The notes under the pieces were generated by a model that searched no databases, was not told the DNA's origin, and worked only from the letters and a program-made list of their open reading frames with translations. This document shows, piece after piece, positions 53,964 through 63,136 of a stretch of DNA of 64,000 nt. Position 1 is the first letter of the stretch. Each line of letters starts with the position of its first letter. Made by a program: the position numbers and the translations under genes. The stretch is from Gammaproteobacteria bacterium. GTDB taxonomy: Bacteria > Pseudomonadota > Gammaproteobacteria > Steroidobacterales > Steroidobacteraceae. The stretch is from positions 1-64,000 of the forward strand of contig VGVB01000009.1 in the NCBI GenBank assembly GCA_016882265.1. Reading direction: 5' to 3'.

Positions 53964-56525
53964 TCAGCCGGCTCCTTCCTGCTCCTGCGCTTCGTCGGCG
54001 GCGATGCGCTCGAGCCCGACGAGTTCCTCGCCGGCGCCGAGCCGCATCACGCGCACGCCCTGGGTGTTGCGACCGAGCACCGGGATCTCGCTGACCGGCA
54101 CCCGCACCAGCGTGCCGCTCGAATTGATCAGCATGAGCTCGTCGTCGGGCTGGACCTGCATGGCCCCGACCAGCGCGCCGTTGCGCTCGCTGGTCTGCAG
54201 CGCGATGACGCCCTGCCCGCCGCGCCCGTGTGGCGGAAAATCGGCGACATCGGTCAGCTTGCCGTAGCCGTTGCGCGACACGGTGAGAACCGGCCCGCTG
54301 CCCAGCACGATCAGCGAGGTGACGCGCTGGCCCTCGGCCAGGCGGATGCCGACCACGCCGGCGGCCTCGCGCCCCATCGGGCGCACCTGCTGTTCGGCGA
54401 AGCGGATCGCCTTGCCGTCCGTCGTCATCAGCAGAATCTCGCGCTCGCCGTCAGTCAGCGCGACGCCGACCAGGCAGTCCGACTCGCCGAGCGACACCGC
54501 GATGATGCCGTTGACCCGCGGGCGCGAAAACGCCGCGAGCGGCGTCTTCTTGACCGTGCCCTGCGCGGTGGCCATGAACACGAAGTGCGACTCGTCGAAC
54601 TCGCGCACCGGCAGAACGGCGGTGATCCGTTCGCCTTCGCCGAGCTGCAGCAGGTTGACGATCGGCTTGCCGCGCGCGCCGCGCGCCGCCAGCGGCAACT
54701 GCCAGACCTTGAGCCAGTAGCACTGGCCGCGGTCCGAGAAGCACAGCAGCGTATCGTGGCTGTGGGCGATGAACAGCTTGTCGACGAAGTCCTCGTCCTT
54801 GACCGCGGTGGCCTGCTTGCCGCGGCCGCCGCGTCGCTGCGCCTCGTAATCGGTGACCGGCTGCGACTTGGCGTAACCGGCGTGCGACAGCGTCACCACC
54901 AGATCCTGACGCTCGACCAGGTCCTCGATGGTCACGTCGCCGTCGTCGGCGACGATCTCGGTGCGGCGCGCGTCGCCGTAGCTCTCCTTGATCGCCAGCA
55001 GCTCGCCGCGGATGACCTCGCGCAGCCGTTCCGGCCGCGCCAGGATGTCGCCGAGGTCGCGGATCTGGTCGAGCAGCGCGGCGAACTCGGTGACGATGCG
55101 CTCCTGCTCGAGGCCGGTCAGCCGGTGCAGCCGCAGATCGAGGATCGCCTGCGCCTGGACCTCCGCCAGCCGATAACCGTCCGCGCCGAGCCCGCTGCCA
55201 TCGGCGACCGGGTCCGGCCGGGTCGCGACCGCGCCGGCCCGCGCCAGCATCGCCGGCACCGCGCCGGCGCCCCAGGCGCGCGCCAGCAGCGCGGCGCGCG
55301 CCTCGGCCGGGGACGGCGCCGCCTTGATCGTCGCGATGATCTCGTCGATGTTGGCCAGCGCGACCGCCAGGCCTTCCAGCACATGAGCGCGCTCGCGCGC
55401 CTTGCGCCGATCGTAAATAGTGCGCCGCGTGACCACTTCGCGCCGGTGGCGCAGGAACGCATCCAGCATCTCGCGCAGCGACAGCAGCTTGGGCTGGCCA
55501 TCGAGCAGCGCGACCATGTTGACGCCGAACACGGTCTGCATCGGCGTCAGCTTGAACAACTGATTGAGGATCAGCTCCGGGTTCTCGCCGCGCTTCAGCT
55601 CGATGACCACGCGCATGCCGTCCTTGTCGGACTCGTCGCGCAGCTCGCCAATGCCCTCCAGCTCTTTGGCCCGCACCAGTTCGGCGATGCGCTCGAGCAG
55701 CCGCGCCTTATTGACCTGGTACGGCAGCTCGGTGACCACGATCGCCTGACGGCCGCGCGGGTCGATCTCCTCGACGCTGGTCCGTGAGCGCACGACCAGC
55801 CGCCCGCGCCCGGTCTTGTAGGCGAGCATGATGCCGGCGCTGCCGTGGATGATGCCGGCGGTCGGGAAGTCCGGTCCCGGAATCCGCTGCATCAGCCCGG
55901 TCAGGTCAATGCCCGGGTCGTCGATCACCGCGAGGCAGGCATCGATGACCTCGCCGAGGTTATGCGGCGGGATGTTGGTGGCCATGCCGACCGCGATGCC
56001 GGCGGAGCCGTTGACCAGCAGGTTCGGGACGCGCGCCGGCAGCACCGCCGGCTCCTGCTCGCTGCTGTCGTAGTTCGGCGCAAAGTCGACCGTCTCGCGA
56101 TCGATGTCGGCCAGCAGCTCCTGCGCCAGGCGCGACATGCGGATTTCGGTATAGCGCATCGCCGCCGGCGCGTCGCCGTCGACCGAGCCGAAGTTGCCCT
56201 GCCCGTCGACCAGCAGGTAGCGCAGCGAGAACGGCTGGGCCATGCGCACGATCGTGTCGTACACCGCGGCGTCGCCGTGCGGATGATACTTGCCGATCAC
56301 GTCGCCGACGATGCGCGCCGATTTCTTGTACGGCTTGTTCCAGTCGTTGCCGAGCTCGCGCATCGCATACAGCACGCGCCGGTGCACCGGCTTCAGCCCG
56401 TCGCGCACGTCGGGCAGCGCCCGGCCCACGATCACGCTCATCGCGTAATCGAGGTACGAACGGCGCATCTCGTCCTCGAGATTGACGTGCAGGACTTCGC
56501 GCGCGATCTCGCTGGTCTCGGCCAT
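53964..56525 (-). CDS. gyrA: DNA gyrase subunit A
   Basis: An 853-residue GyrA. The breakage-reunion domain has [21 protein letters not shown], the active-site Tyr in [11 protein letters not shown], and the GyrA box QRRGGRGKQ before the six-bladed C-terminal DNA-wrapping domain. The quinolone region reads [14 protein letters not shown]: residue 86 is Ala (GCC at 56270-56268) where E. coli has Ser83, while the Asp equivalent to Asp87 is kept. Start set at ATG 56525; the upstream frame is not conserved. It heads a run of minus-strand genes reaching to rpsA. Confidence 0.98.
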   Translation of the reverse strand: MAETSEIAREVLHVNLEDEMRRSYLDYAMSVIVGRALPDVRDGLKPVHRRVLYAMRELGNDWNKPYKKSARIVGDVIGKYHPHGDAAVYDTIVRMAQPFSLRYLLVDGQGNFGSVDGDAPAAMRYTEIRMSRLAQELLADIDRETVDFAPNYDSSEQEPAVLPARVPNLLVNGSAGIAVGMATNIPPHNLGEVIDACLAVIDDPGIDLTGLMQRIPGPDFPTAGIIHGSAGIMLAYKTGRGRLVVRSRTSVEEIDPRGRQAIVVTELPYQVNKARLLERIAELVRAKELEGIGELRDESDKDGMRVVIELKRGENPELILNQLFKLTPMQTVFGVNMVALLDGQPKLLSLREMLDAFLRHRREVVTRRTIYDRRKARERAHVLEGLAVALANIDEIIATIKAAPSPAEARAALLARAWGAGAVPAMLARAGAVATRPDPVADGSGLGADGYRLAEVQAQAILDLRLHRLTGLEQERIVTEFAALLDQIRDLGDILARPERLREVIRGELLAIKESYGDARRTEIVADDGDVTIEDLVERQDLVVTLSHAGYAKSQPVTDYEAQRRGGRGKQATAVKDEDFVDKLFIAHSHDTLLCFSDRGQCYWLKVWQLPLAARGARGKPIVNLLQLGEGERITAVLPVREFDESHFVFMATAQGTVKKTPLAAFSRPRVNGIIAVSLGESDCLVGVALTDGEREILLMTTDGKAIRFAEQQVRPMGREAAGVVGIRLAEGQRVTSLIVLGSGPVLTVSRNGYGKLTDVADFPPHGRGGQGVIALQTSERNGALVGAMQVQPDDELMLINSSGTLVRVPVSEIPVLGRNTQGVRVMRLGAGEELVGLERIAADEAQEQEGAG

Positions 56526-56701
56526 GGGCTCCCGGCTGCGAACCCGGCACCCGACCGCCCCGCACCGGCCTGCGCACGGGTCGTAAAGGCACCGCTGGAA
56601 GGCGCGAATTCTACCACGGCGGTGCGGCCCCGACCTACGGCCAAGGGGCCATCCGGCGGCTATACTGCAATAACCCTCGACCGCGCCGGGCTGCCACGCT
56701 G
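56526..56701. promoter_or_regulatory. Divergent gyrA / ubiG promoter region
   Basis: On the minus strand TAGAAT (56613-56608) is a good gyrA -10, giving a leader of about 75 nt. On the plus strand TATACT (56661-56666) is a good ubiG -10, giving a leader of about 28 nt. Neither has a recognisable TTGACA at the right distance. The two boxes point away from each other with about 47 bp between. Confidence 0.5.
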
Positions 56702-57424
56702 ATGTCCACCGCACGCAATGCCGATCCGGCGGAAGTCGCCCGCTTCGATGCCGCGGCCTCGCGCTGGTGGGACCCCGCCGGCGAGTTCCGGCCGCTGCAC
56801 GAACTGAATCCGCTGCGACTGGAATATCTCGAACAACGCGTGGGTCTCGCCGGGCGGCGCGTGCTGGATGTCGGCTGCGGCGGCGGCCTGCTGGCCGAAG
56901 GCATGGTCCGGCGCGGCGCCCGCGTCACCGGCATCGACCTGGCGCCCGCGGCCATCGACGTGGCGCGCCTGCACGCGATCGAGAGCGGCCTGCACGTGGA
57001 CTACCGACTGGCGAGCGCCGAAGAACTGGTCCGGGCGGAGCCCGGGGCCTTCGATCTGGTGACCTGCCTCGAACTGCTCGAGCACGTGCCGGATCCGGCA
57101 GCGCTGGTGGCCACACTCGCGCGCCTGGTCCGCCCGGGCGGCGACGTCGTCTGTGCCACGCTGAACCGCAGTCTGCGCTCGTTCGCGCTGGCGATCGTCG
57201 GCGCGGAATACCTCCTGCGGCTGCTGCCCGCCGGCACGCACCAGTACGCGCGCATGATCCGGCCTGCCGAACTGGCGCGCTGGGGACGGGCCGCCGGGCT
57301 CGAGCTCGCTGACGTCAGCGGGCTGCACTACGACCCGCTGGCGCGGAGCGCGCGGCTCGATCAGGATCCGTCGGTCAACTATCTGGCGCTGTTGCGCCGG
57401 CTGCCGCTGCCGGCTGCCCGATGA
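56702..57424 (+). CDS. ubiG: Ubiquinone biosynthesis O-methyltransferase
   Basis: A 240-residue SAM-dependent methyltransferase. [26 protein letters not shown] is the UbiG signature, the SAM loop is [20 protein letters not shown], and [16 protein letters not shown] follows. UbiG carries out both O-methylations in ubiquinone synthesis. It overlaps the next gene by 4 bp (ATGA) and diverges from gyrA as in pseudomonads. Confidence 0.96.
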   Translation: MSTARNADPAEVARFDAAASRWWDPAGEFRPLHELNPLRLEYLEQRVGLAGRRVLDVGCGGGLLAEGMVRRGARVTGIDLAPAAIDVARLHAIESGLHVDYRLASAEELVRAEPGAFDLVTCLELLEHVPDPAALVATLARLVRPGGDVVCATLNRSLRSFALAIVGAEYLLRLLPAGTHQYARMIRPAELARWGRAAGLELADVSGLHYDPLARSARLDQDPSVNYLALLRRLPLPAAR

Positions 57425-58089
57425 GCCGCCGGCGCGAAGTGGGCGCGGTCCTGTTCGACCTCGACGGGACCCTCCTCGACACCGCTCCCGACATGGCGGC
57501 CGCGCTCAACCGCCTGCTGGCCGAGGAAGGAATCGCGCCGCTGCCGTTCTCGACCATCCGGCCGCACGTGTCGCAGGGCTCGCCGCGCCTGCTCGAGCTG
57601 TGCTTCGGCCGGCCGGAGCCGGCGCAGTTCGAGCTGTTGCGCCAGCGCTTCCTCGACCATTATCAGCGCGGGCTCGCGGACCAGACGCGCGTCTTCGACG
57701 GCTACGACGAGGTGCTCGCGGCGCTGGAGCTGGCCGGGTTGCGCTGGGGCATCGTCACGAACAAACCGGGCTGGCTGACCGAGCCGCTGCTGGCGGCGCT
57801 CGGGCTGCTCGAGCGCAGCGGCTGTACGGTCAGCGGCGACACGCTGGCGGAACGCAAGCCGCACCCGCTGCCGCTGCAGCACGCGGCCCGTGCGCTCGGC
57901 CTGCCGGCGGCACGCTGCGTCTACGTCGGCGATGCCGAGCGCGACGTGCAGGCCGCGCGCAGCGCGGGCATGATGGCGGTGGTGGCCGGATTCGGCTATC
58001 TCGGCACCGACACGGATCCCGCCAGCTGGCAGGCGGACGCGATCCTCGCACGGCCGACGGACCTGCTGGCATGGCTGGGCCTGCAATGA
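57421..58089 (+). CDS. HAD phosphatase, MupP/phosphoglycolate phosphatase type
   Basis: A 222-residue HAD hydrolase with nucleophile motif VLFDLDGTLLDT, motif II GIVTNKPGWLT, motif III Lys in AERKPHPLP and motif IV VYVGDAERD. It would usually be called Gph, but the ubiG-HAD-SDR setting is that of MupP, the N-acetylmuramic acid 6-phosphate phosphatase of the peptidoglycan recycling route in Pseudomonas. Motifs alone do not separate the two. It overlaps both neighbours by 4 bp. Confidence 0.88.
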   Translation: MSRRREVGAVLFDLDGTLLDTAPDMAAALNRLLAEEGIAPLPFSTIRPHVSQGSPRLLELCFGRPEPAQFELLRQRFLDHYQRGLADQTRVFDGYDEVLAALELAGLRWGIVTNKPGWLTEPLLAALGLLERSGCTVSGDTLAERKPHPLPLQHAARALGLPAARCVYVGDAERDVQAARSAGMMAVVAGFGYLGTDTDPASWQADAILARPTDLLAWLGLQ

Positions 58090-59381
58090 CCGAACCGACG
58101 ACGCTGCTGCTGATCGCGACCGGGCTCGTGCTGGCTTTCGGCGCCGGTTACTGGTTCGGCCGGCGCCACCATCTGCGCCTTGCGACCGAACTCGCCGCCG
58201 TACAGGCGCGGCTGCGCTCCGAAGAGGCGCTCGAGGCGGAGCGCGCGCTGGCCCTGGCCCGGGCGATGGAACAGCTCGACCTGCGCTTTCATGACCTCGC
58301 CGGCCAGCAGCTTCGCGACAACCTCGAGCATTTCCTGCGCCTCGCGCGCGAGCACCTCGGCCAGCACCAGCAGACCGCGCTCGCCCGCCTGCGCGAGCGC
58401 GAAACGGCGATCACCGAGCTGCTGCGACCGGTGCACGAGTCGCTGGCCCGCACCGCCGAGTCGCTGCGCGAGATCGAAGGCGCGCGGCAGCGCGACTTCG
58501 GCAGCCTGCGCCAGTACCTGACCGACCTGCGCGAGGCACACGTGTCGTTGCAGCGCGAGACGCACAAACTGGTGCAGGCGCTGAGCAAGCCGCAGGTGCG
58601 CGGCCAGTGGGGCGAGATCTCGCTGCGCCGGCTGGTGGAACTCGCCGGCATGACCCCGCACTGCGACTTCGAGGAACAGGTGCACGTGGCGGGCGAGGAC
58701 GGCGCGCTGCGGCCCGACATGGTCATCCACATGCCGGACCGACGCGATCTCGTGGTCGACGTCAAGACGCCGCTCGACGCCTATCTGGCTGCGGTCGAGG
58801 CGACCGCGGACGAGGCCCGCAAGGCGGCATTGCGCCGGCACGCGCAGCAGCTCGCCGAGCGCGTGCGGCTGCTGTCCTCGAAGCGCTACGCCGAGCAGTT
58901 CGCGAGCGCGCCGCAGTTCGTGATCCTGTTCGTGCCGGGGGATCAGTTTCTCGCCGCCGCGCTCGATGAGCAGCCGGAGCTGCTGGAGAACGCGATGCGC
59001 AATGGCGTGATCATCACCACGCCGTCGAGTTTCGTCGCGCTGCTGAAGGCCGTGCATTACGGCTGGCAGAACGTGAAGCTGGCCGAGGGCGCGGAACAGA
59101 TCCGCCGTCTGGCCGAGGATCTGCACAGCCGCCTCGGCACGTTCCGCAACCATCTCGCGCGGGTCGGCGCTGCACTCGAGGCCAGTGTGCGCGCCTACAA
59201 CGGCGCGGTCGGCTCGCTGGAACGCAACGTACTGCCCGGCGCACGCCGGTTCGTCGAGCTCGGCGTGCGCAGCGACCGCGTTCTCGAGGAACTCGAGGAA
59301 ATCGGCACGGCCGCGCGCCCGGTCGCGCCGGCGGCGCCGGAACTGCCGCCCGCCGCGGACGAGCCCGATGCACCCGCGTGA
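58086..59381 (+). CDS. rmuC: DNA recombination protein RmuC
   Basis: A 431-residue protein: a single N-terminal membrane helix (LLLIATGLVLAFGAGYWF), a coiled coil of about 110 residues, then the RmuC nuclease-like domain (QVRGQWGEISLRRLVELAGM, RPDMVIHMPD, VVDVKTPLDAYLAA). RmuC limits inversions and is thought to cut aberrant DNA. It lies between the HAD phosphatase and the SDR gene, overlapping the latter by 14 bp; placement within this block is less common than its neighbours. Confidence 0.94.
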   Translation: MTEPTTLLLIATGLVLAFGAGYWFGRRHHLRLATELAAVQARLRSEEALEAERALALARAMEQLDLRFHDLAGQQLRDNLEHFLRLAREHLGQHQQTALARLRERETAITELLRPVHESLARTAESLREIEGARQRDFGSLRQYLTDLREAHVSLQRETHKLVQALSKPQVRGQWGEISLRRLVELAGMTPHCDFEEQVHVAGEDGALRPDMVIHMPDRRDLVVDVKTPLDAYLAAVEATADEARKAALRRHAQQLAERVRLLSSKRYAEQFASAPQFVILFVPGDQFLAAALDEQPELLENAMRNGVIITTPSSFVALLKAVHYGWQNVKLAEGAEQIRRLAEDLHSRLGTFRNHLARVGAALEASVRAYNGAVGSLERNVLPGARRFVELGVRSDRVLEELEEIGTAARPVAPAAPELPPAADEPDAPA

Positions 59382-60114
59382 TTACCGGCCGGAGCCGGGC
59401 TCGCACGCGGGGCGCATGATCGTCGTGACCGGCGCCGGCGACGGCATCGGCCGGGCGCTGGCGCTGGCGCTGGCGCGGCAGGGCGCGACGGTCGGACTGC
59501 TCGGCCGCACCCTGCGCAGGCTGGAGGCGACCTACGATTCCATCGTCGCCGGCGGGGGCCCGCAGCCGGCGCTGCTGCCGTTCAATCTCGAGACCGCCGC
59601 GGCCGGCGAGTACGACGCACTGGGCGCGGCACTCGAACGGGAGTTCGGCCGCATCGATGGGCTGGCGCACGTGGCCGGCATCGCCGGCGACCCGACGCCG
59701 CTCGACCATTACGACGTGCCGACCTGGTGCCGCGTGCTGCACGTCAATCTGACCGCTCCGTTCGTGCTGACGCAGGCCCTGCTGCCGTTGCTGCGCCGTG
59801 CTGAGGATGCCAGCGTGCTGTTCACTTCCTGCGCGATCGGCCGCCGGGGCCGGGCCTACTTCGGCGCGTATGCGGCCTCGAAGTCCGGGCTCGAGGGTCT
59901 GATGCAGGTGCTGGCGCACGAGTGCGAAGGCACGACGAACATCCGCGCCAACAGTTTCGACCCCGGCCCGGTGCGCACGGCGCTGCGGCTGCGGCTGTAT
60001 CCGGCCGAGGACCGGACCATGCTGCCCGAGCCGGCGGCCGTGACCGCACCGTTCCTGTACCTGCTCGGGCCGGCGAGTCGCGGCATCAACGGCCAGGCGC
60101 TGGCCGCCGGTTGA
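59368..60114 (+). CDS. YciK-type short-chain dehydrogenase
   Basis: A 248-residue SDR. VVTGAGDGIGRALALALARQGATVGLLGR is the cofactor loop, AHVAGIAGDPTPL replaces the usual NNAG, and YAASKSGLEG carries the catalytic Tyr and Lys. The opening MHPRDYRPEPGSHAGRMIVVTG and its place after ubiG and the HAD gene match YciK. Substrate unknown. The 3' end overlaps the convergent repair gene by 29 bp. Confidence 0.88.
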   Translation: MHPRDYRPEPGSHAGRMIVVTGAGDGIGRALALALARQGATVGLLGRTLRRLEATYDSIVAGGGPQPALLPFNLETAAAGEYDALGAALEREFGRIDGLAHVAGIAGDPTPLDHYDVPTWCRVLHVNLTAPFVLTQALLPLLRRAEDASVLFTSCAIGRRGRAYFGAYAASKSGLEGLMQVLAHECEGTTNIRANSFDPGPVRTALRLRLYPAEDRTMLPEPAAVTAPFLYLLGPASRGINGQALAAG

Positions 60115-60784
60115 AGCGCCGGCCCGTCCGGCAGCGATCGGCGAGAAAGCAATCGGCGCAGCCGGGCCGTGACCGGCACAGCGCCTTGCCGTGCTCGACC
60201 AGCACCGCGTGCAGCGCCGCGAGGGCGCGGTGATCGTCGCCGAAGATCCGGTTCACGGCGCGGTGCACCGGCGCATAGCGCGACGGCAGCCGGACCCGGC
60301 CGAGCCAGCCGCTGCGCCCGAACAGGCGCAGTGCATAGGCGTCCGCTACGAACACGGGACGGCGGAACGCGTACAGCAGGATCGCGTCGGCGGTTTCCGG
60401 TCCGATGCCCGCGACTTCGAGCAGGGCATCGCGCAGCGCAGCGGTCGACCAGCGCGCAAGGCTGTTCAGGCCGCCATGCTCCGTCACGAACCGCGCGAGT
60501 GCCAGCAGCCGCCGGGCCCTGGTCCGGTGATCCCCGCAGGGCCGCAGCAGCGCCGCGAGCCCGGTCATCGAAGTCTGCTGCAGTCGTGCGGGGCTCAACA
60601 GTCCGGCTCTCCGCAGCCGCCGCGCTGCCGCCGCCGCGCGCTCCCAGCGCGTGCGCTGCGTCAGGATCGCACCCGCCATCATTTCGAAGCGGGTGCGTGC
60701 CGGCCACCAGCCGGTGCTGTCGTAACGCTGCGCCAGCGCGGCATACAGGCCGCGCAGTTCAGCCGCGCCGGCGGGCTCGATCAT
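60086..60784 (-). CDS. HhH-GPD DNA glycosylase, endonuclease III-like (MagIII-type)
   Basis: A 232-residue base-excision repair protein. The HhH motif VAGIGPETADAILLYAF is followed by the catalytic Asp in VFVADAYALRLF; Glu replaces the lyase Lys of endonuclease III (GxGxKTA), pointing to a monofunctional glycosylase such as MagIII/MpgII for alkylated bases. Four Cys (CRSRPGCADCFLADRC) hold a 4Fe-4S cluster. Start set at ATG 60784; a start at 60826 would extend further into the upstream gene. It overlaps the RluB-like gene by 26 bp. Confidence 0.88.
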   Translation of the reverse strand: MIEPAGAAELRGLYAALAQRYDSTGWWPARTRFEMMAGAILTQRTRWERAAAAARRLRRAGLLSPARLQQTSMTGLAALLRPCGDHRTRARRLLALARFVTEHGGLNSLARWSTAALRDALLEVAGIGPETADAILLYAFRRPVFVADAYALRLFGRSGWLGRVRLPSRYAPVHRAVNRIFGDDHRALAALHAVLVEHGKALCRSRPGCADCFLADRCRTGRRFNRRPAPGR

Positions 60785-61553
60785 GCCCGGTGGGTCGCGG
60801 CCGGCGTGCTGGTGATCCGGTGACACCGGCGGCCTCGCGCAATGCCGCGAGTTCGGCCTCGGTGAGCGGCCGGCTCATGCCGCGCGCCAGGCGCCGCTCC
60901 ATCACCACCGGTCCGAGCCGTGTGCGCAGGATCCGGTTGGCGGCGAGGCCGGTCTGCTCGAACAGGCTGCGCAGGTCGTGTGGCCGCAGCCCGTGGCAGC
61001 GGAGCTGCAGCCAGCGATTGCTGCGCTCGCCGCCTGCCGGCTCCACTGCATCGAGAGTGCCGCGTGCCTGTGGCAGCGTAACCGCGGCGGCGGTGAGTCG
61101 CGCGAGAGCTTCTTCGCCGACTTCGCCGTGGATGCGGACACTGTAGTCGCAGGGCAGGCCGGCGCCGCGGCGGGTCAGCGCGGCGGCCAGCGCACCGTCG
61201 GCGACAAACAGTTCGAGGCCGCCGTCGCCGACCGGCAGCGGGCGCACCGGCACCCAGCGTCGCCCGGCCGCCCCCGGCAGGCGCTCGAGCGAGCTGCGCT
61301 CCGTTGCCCCCGTGCCCCGCACCGGCTCGCCCGGCGGGCGGTGATAGGCCTGCGCCGCAACGCTGCGCTGCGGCCGCTCGCGCAGGCGCAGTCGCCGGCC
61401 GTCGAGACGCACGTCGTCCTGCTCCGTGACCGGCTGGCCCGCCGTCGCCGGCCGGCCGTTGACGCTGATCCGGCCCGCCGCGATCCAGGCCTCGACCTGG
61501 CGCCGCGAACCTACGCCGCGGGCCGCGAGCAGCTTCTGGATTCGCTCCGCCAT
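60759..61553 (-). CDS. RluB-like pseudouridine synthase lacking the catalytic Asp
   Basis: A 264-residue protein with a clear N-terminal S4 RNA-binding domain (MAERIQKLLAARGVGSRRQVEAW...GRISVNG) and a shortened RsuA/RluB-like domain. Where active enzymes have GRLDxxTSGLL, this protein has VRPLPVGDGGLELF, so the nucleophilic Asp is replaced by Pro. The GRNREVRRLF motif is also altered (GLRPHDLRSLFEQTGL). The frame is intact over its whole length and it keeps the usual rluB place after scpB, 31 bp away. It may be an RNA-binding remnant without synthase activity, or an inactivating gene still evolving. Confidence 0.85.
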   Translation of the reverse strand: MAERIQKLLAARGVGSRRQVEAWIAAGRISVNGRPATAGQPVTEQDDVRLDGRRLRLRERPQRSVAAQAYHRPPGEPVRGTGATERSSLERLPGAAGRRWVPVRPLPVGDGGLELFVADGALAAALTRRGAGLPCDYSVRIHGEVGEEALARLTAAAVTLPQARGTLDAVEPAGGERSNRWLQLRCHGLRPHDLRSLFEQTGLAANRILRTRLGPVVMERRLARGMSRPLTEAELAALREAAGVTGSPARRPRPTGHDRARRRG

Positions 61554-61584
61554 TCTGGTGCCGGCCGGCGCGCGCGGCGCGCCA

Positions 61585-62226
61585 TCAGCCGGCGGCCGGC
61601 CCGGCTGCCTCCGCCGCTGCGACCGGCTCCGGCGCCGATTCGGGCACCGGCTCTACGACCGGCATGACTTCGCCGAACTCGAGCTGCACGCCGAGGTGGT
61701 CCATGTCGCGGAGCGCGGCGAGCGTCGGCAGATCATCGAGACCGCGCAGCCCGAAATAGTCGAGGAACTCGCGGGTCGTGCCGAGCAGCTCGGGCCGGCC
61801 GGGAACCTCGCGGTGGCCGACCACGCGGATCCAGCCGCGCTCGCTCAGCGTGCGCACGATATGCGGGTTCACGGCGACACCGCGCACGTCCTCGATTTCA
61901 CCGCGCGTGATCGGCTGGCGATAGGCAATCAGCGCCAGTGTCTCGAGCAGCGCGCGCGAGTAACGGCCCGGCCGTTCCTGCCACAGCCGCGACACCGGCA
62001 GCGCAAACTCGCTGCGCACCTGCAGGCGCCAGCCGCTGGCGACCTCGACCAGTTCGATCGGCCGGCCGGCACAATCCTCGGCCAGCGCCGCGAGTGCCGC
62101 ACGCAGCTCGGCCTCGTCCGGCCGCTCGCCTGCGTCGAACATCTCGCGCAACTGGCCGACTGACAGCGGCTGGCCGAAAGCCAGCAGCGCCGCCTCGACG
62201 ATATCCCGCAATGGTTTCTGTTCCAT
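61585..62226 (-). CDS. scpB: Segregation and condensation protein B
   Basis: A 213-residue ScpB with two winged-helix domains: IVEAALLAFGQPLSVGQLREMFD, then RPGRYSRALLETLALIAYRQPITRGEIEDVRGVAV and ELLGTTREFLDYFGL, the family hallmark. It joins SMC and ScpA in the condensin complex. ATG 62226 is chosen with GGTGG about 6 nt upstream; GTG 62235 is an alternative. An Ala/Pro/Glu-rich tail ends the protein. Confidence 0.95.
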   Translation of the reverse strand: MEQKPLRDIVEAALLAFGQPLSVGQLREMFDAGERPDEAELRAALAALAEDCAGRPIELVEVASGWRLQVRSEFALPVSRLWQERPGRYSRALLETLALIAYRQPITRGEIEDVRGVAVNPHIVRTLSERGWIRVVGHREVPGRPELLGTTREFLDYFGLRGLDDLPTLAALRDMDHLGVQLEFGEVMPVVEPVPESAPEPVAAAEAAGPAAG

Positions 62227-62242
62227 GCCGTCCACCCGCTGC

Positions 62243-63136
62243 TCAGATGACCGTCGTCACGGTCAGTTCGTCCACACCCGGGGCGTCCGGCGGCGGCGTG
62301 ACTCGCCGCAGGTGCACCGGCGCGTACGGCTCCGCCTGCACGGCCTCGATCAGCCCCTCGCGCAGCAATTCGAGCAGCGCGACGAAGGTGACCGTGACGC
62401 CCATGCGGCCCTCCTCGGCACGGAACAGGCGCACGAACTCGACCAGCCCGCCACCGGCCAGTGCAACCAGCACCTCGGACATGCGCTGGCGCACCGACAA
62501 CGCCTCGCGGGCGACGTGCAGGTGCGCGAACATCGTCGCGCGCTGCACCACGTCCTTGAACGCCAGCAGCATCTCCTGCAGCGTGACCTCCGGCAGCAGG
62601 CGCACGACCCGGCGCCCGGCCAGTTCCGCGTGTGCCTGGTGCAGGTCGCGTTCGAGCCGCGGTATCTGATCGAGATTCTCGGCGGCGAGCTTGAAGCGCT
62701 CGTATTCCTGCAGCCGGCGGACCAGCTCCGCGCGCGGATCCGCTTCCTCCGCGAGCCCGGCCTCCTGGCTGCGTGGCAGCAGCATCCGCGACTTGATCTC
62801 GGCCAGCATCGCCGCCATCAGCAGGTATTCGCCGGCCAGCTCGAGGTCCAGCTCCTGCATGAGCTGGATGTACTCCATGTACTGGCGGGTGATGTCCGCG
62901 ATCGGAATGTCGAGGATGTCGAGGTTCTGCCGCCGGATCATGTACAGCAGCAGGTCGAGCGGGCCCTCGAAGGCCTCGAGGAACACCTCGAGCGCCTGCG
63001 GCGGAATGTACAGGTCGCGCGGAATCTCGGTGACCGGCTCGCCCTCGACGATGGCGAAGGGCATCTCCGCCTGCTGCGGCGGGATGCTGGCCAGCGCGTC
63101 GTGGGCTGTCACGGCCAGTTCGTCCGGCCCGTTCAT
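62243..63136 (-). CDS. scpA: Segregation and condensation protein A
   Basis: A 297-residue kleisin-type ScpA. The N-terminal FEGPLDLLLYMIRRQNLDILDIPIADITRQYMEYI binds the SMC neck; LVRRLQEYERFKLAAENL and a C-terminal winged helix (VTVTFVALLELLREGLIEAVQ) follow. The start overlaps the trpS stop by 4 bp (ATGA) and the stop is 16 bp before scpB, giving trpS-scpA-scpB. Confidence 0.96.
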   Translation of the reverse strand: MNGPDELAVTAHDALASIPPQQAEMPFAIVEGEPVTEIPRDLYIPPQALEVFLEAFEGPLDLLLYMIRRQNLDILDIPIADITRQYMEYIQLMQELDLELAGEYLLMAAMLAEIKSRMLLPRSQEAGLAEEADPRAELVRRLQEYERFKLAAENLDQIPRLERDLHQAHAELAGRRVVRLLPEVTLQEMLLAFKDVVQRATMFAHLHVAREALSVRQRMSEVLVALAGGGLVEFVRLFRAEEGRMGVTVTFVALLELLREGLIEAVQAEPYAPVHLRRVTPPPDAPGVDELTVTTVI

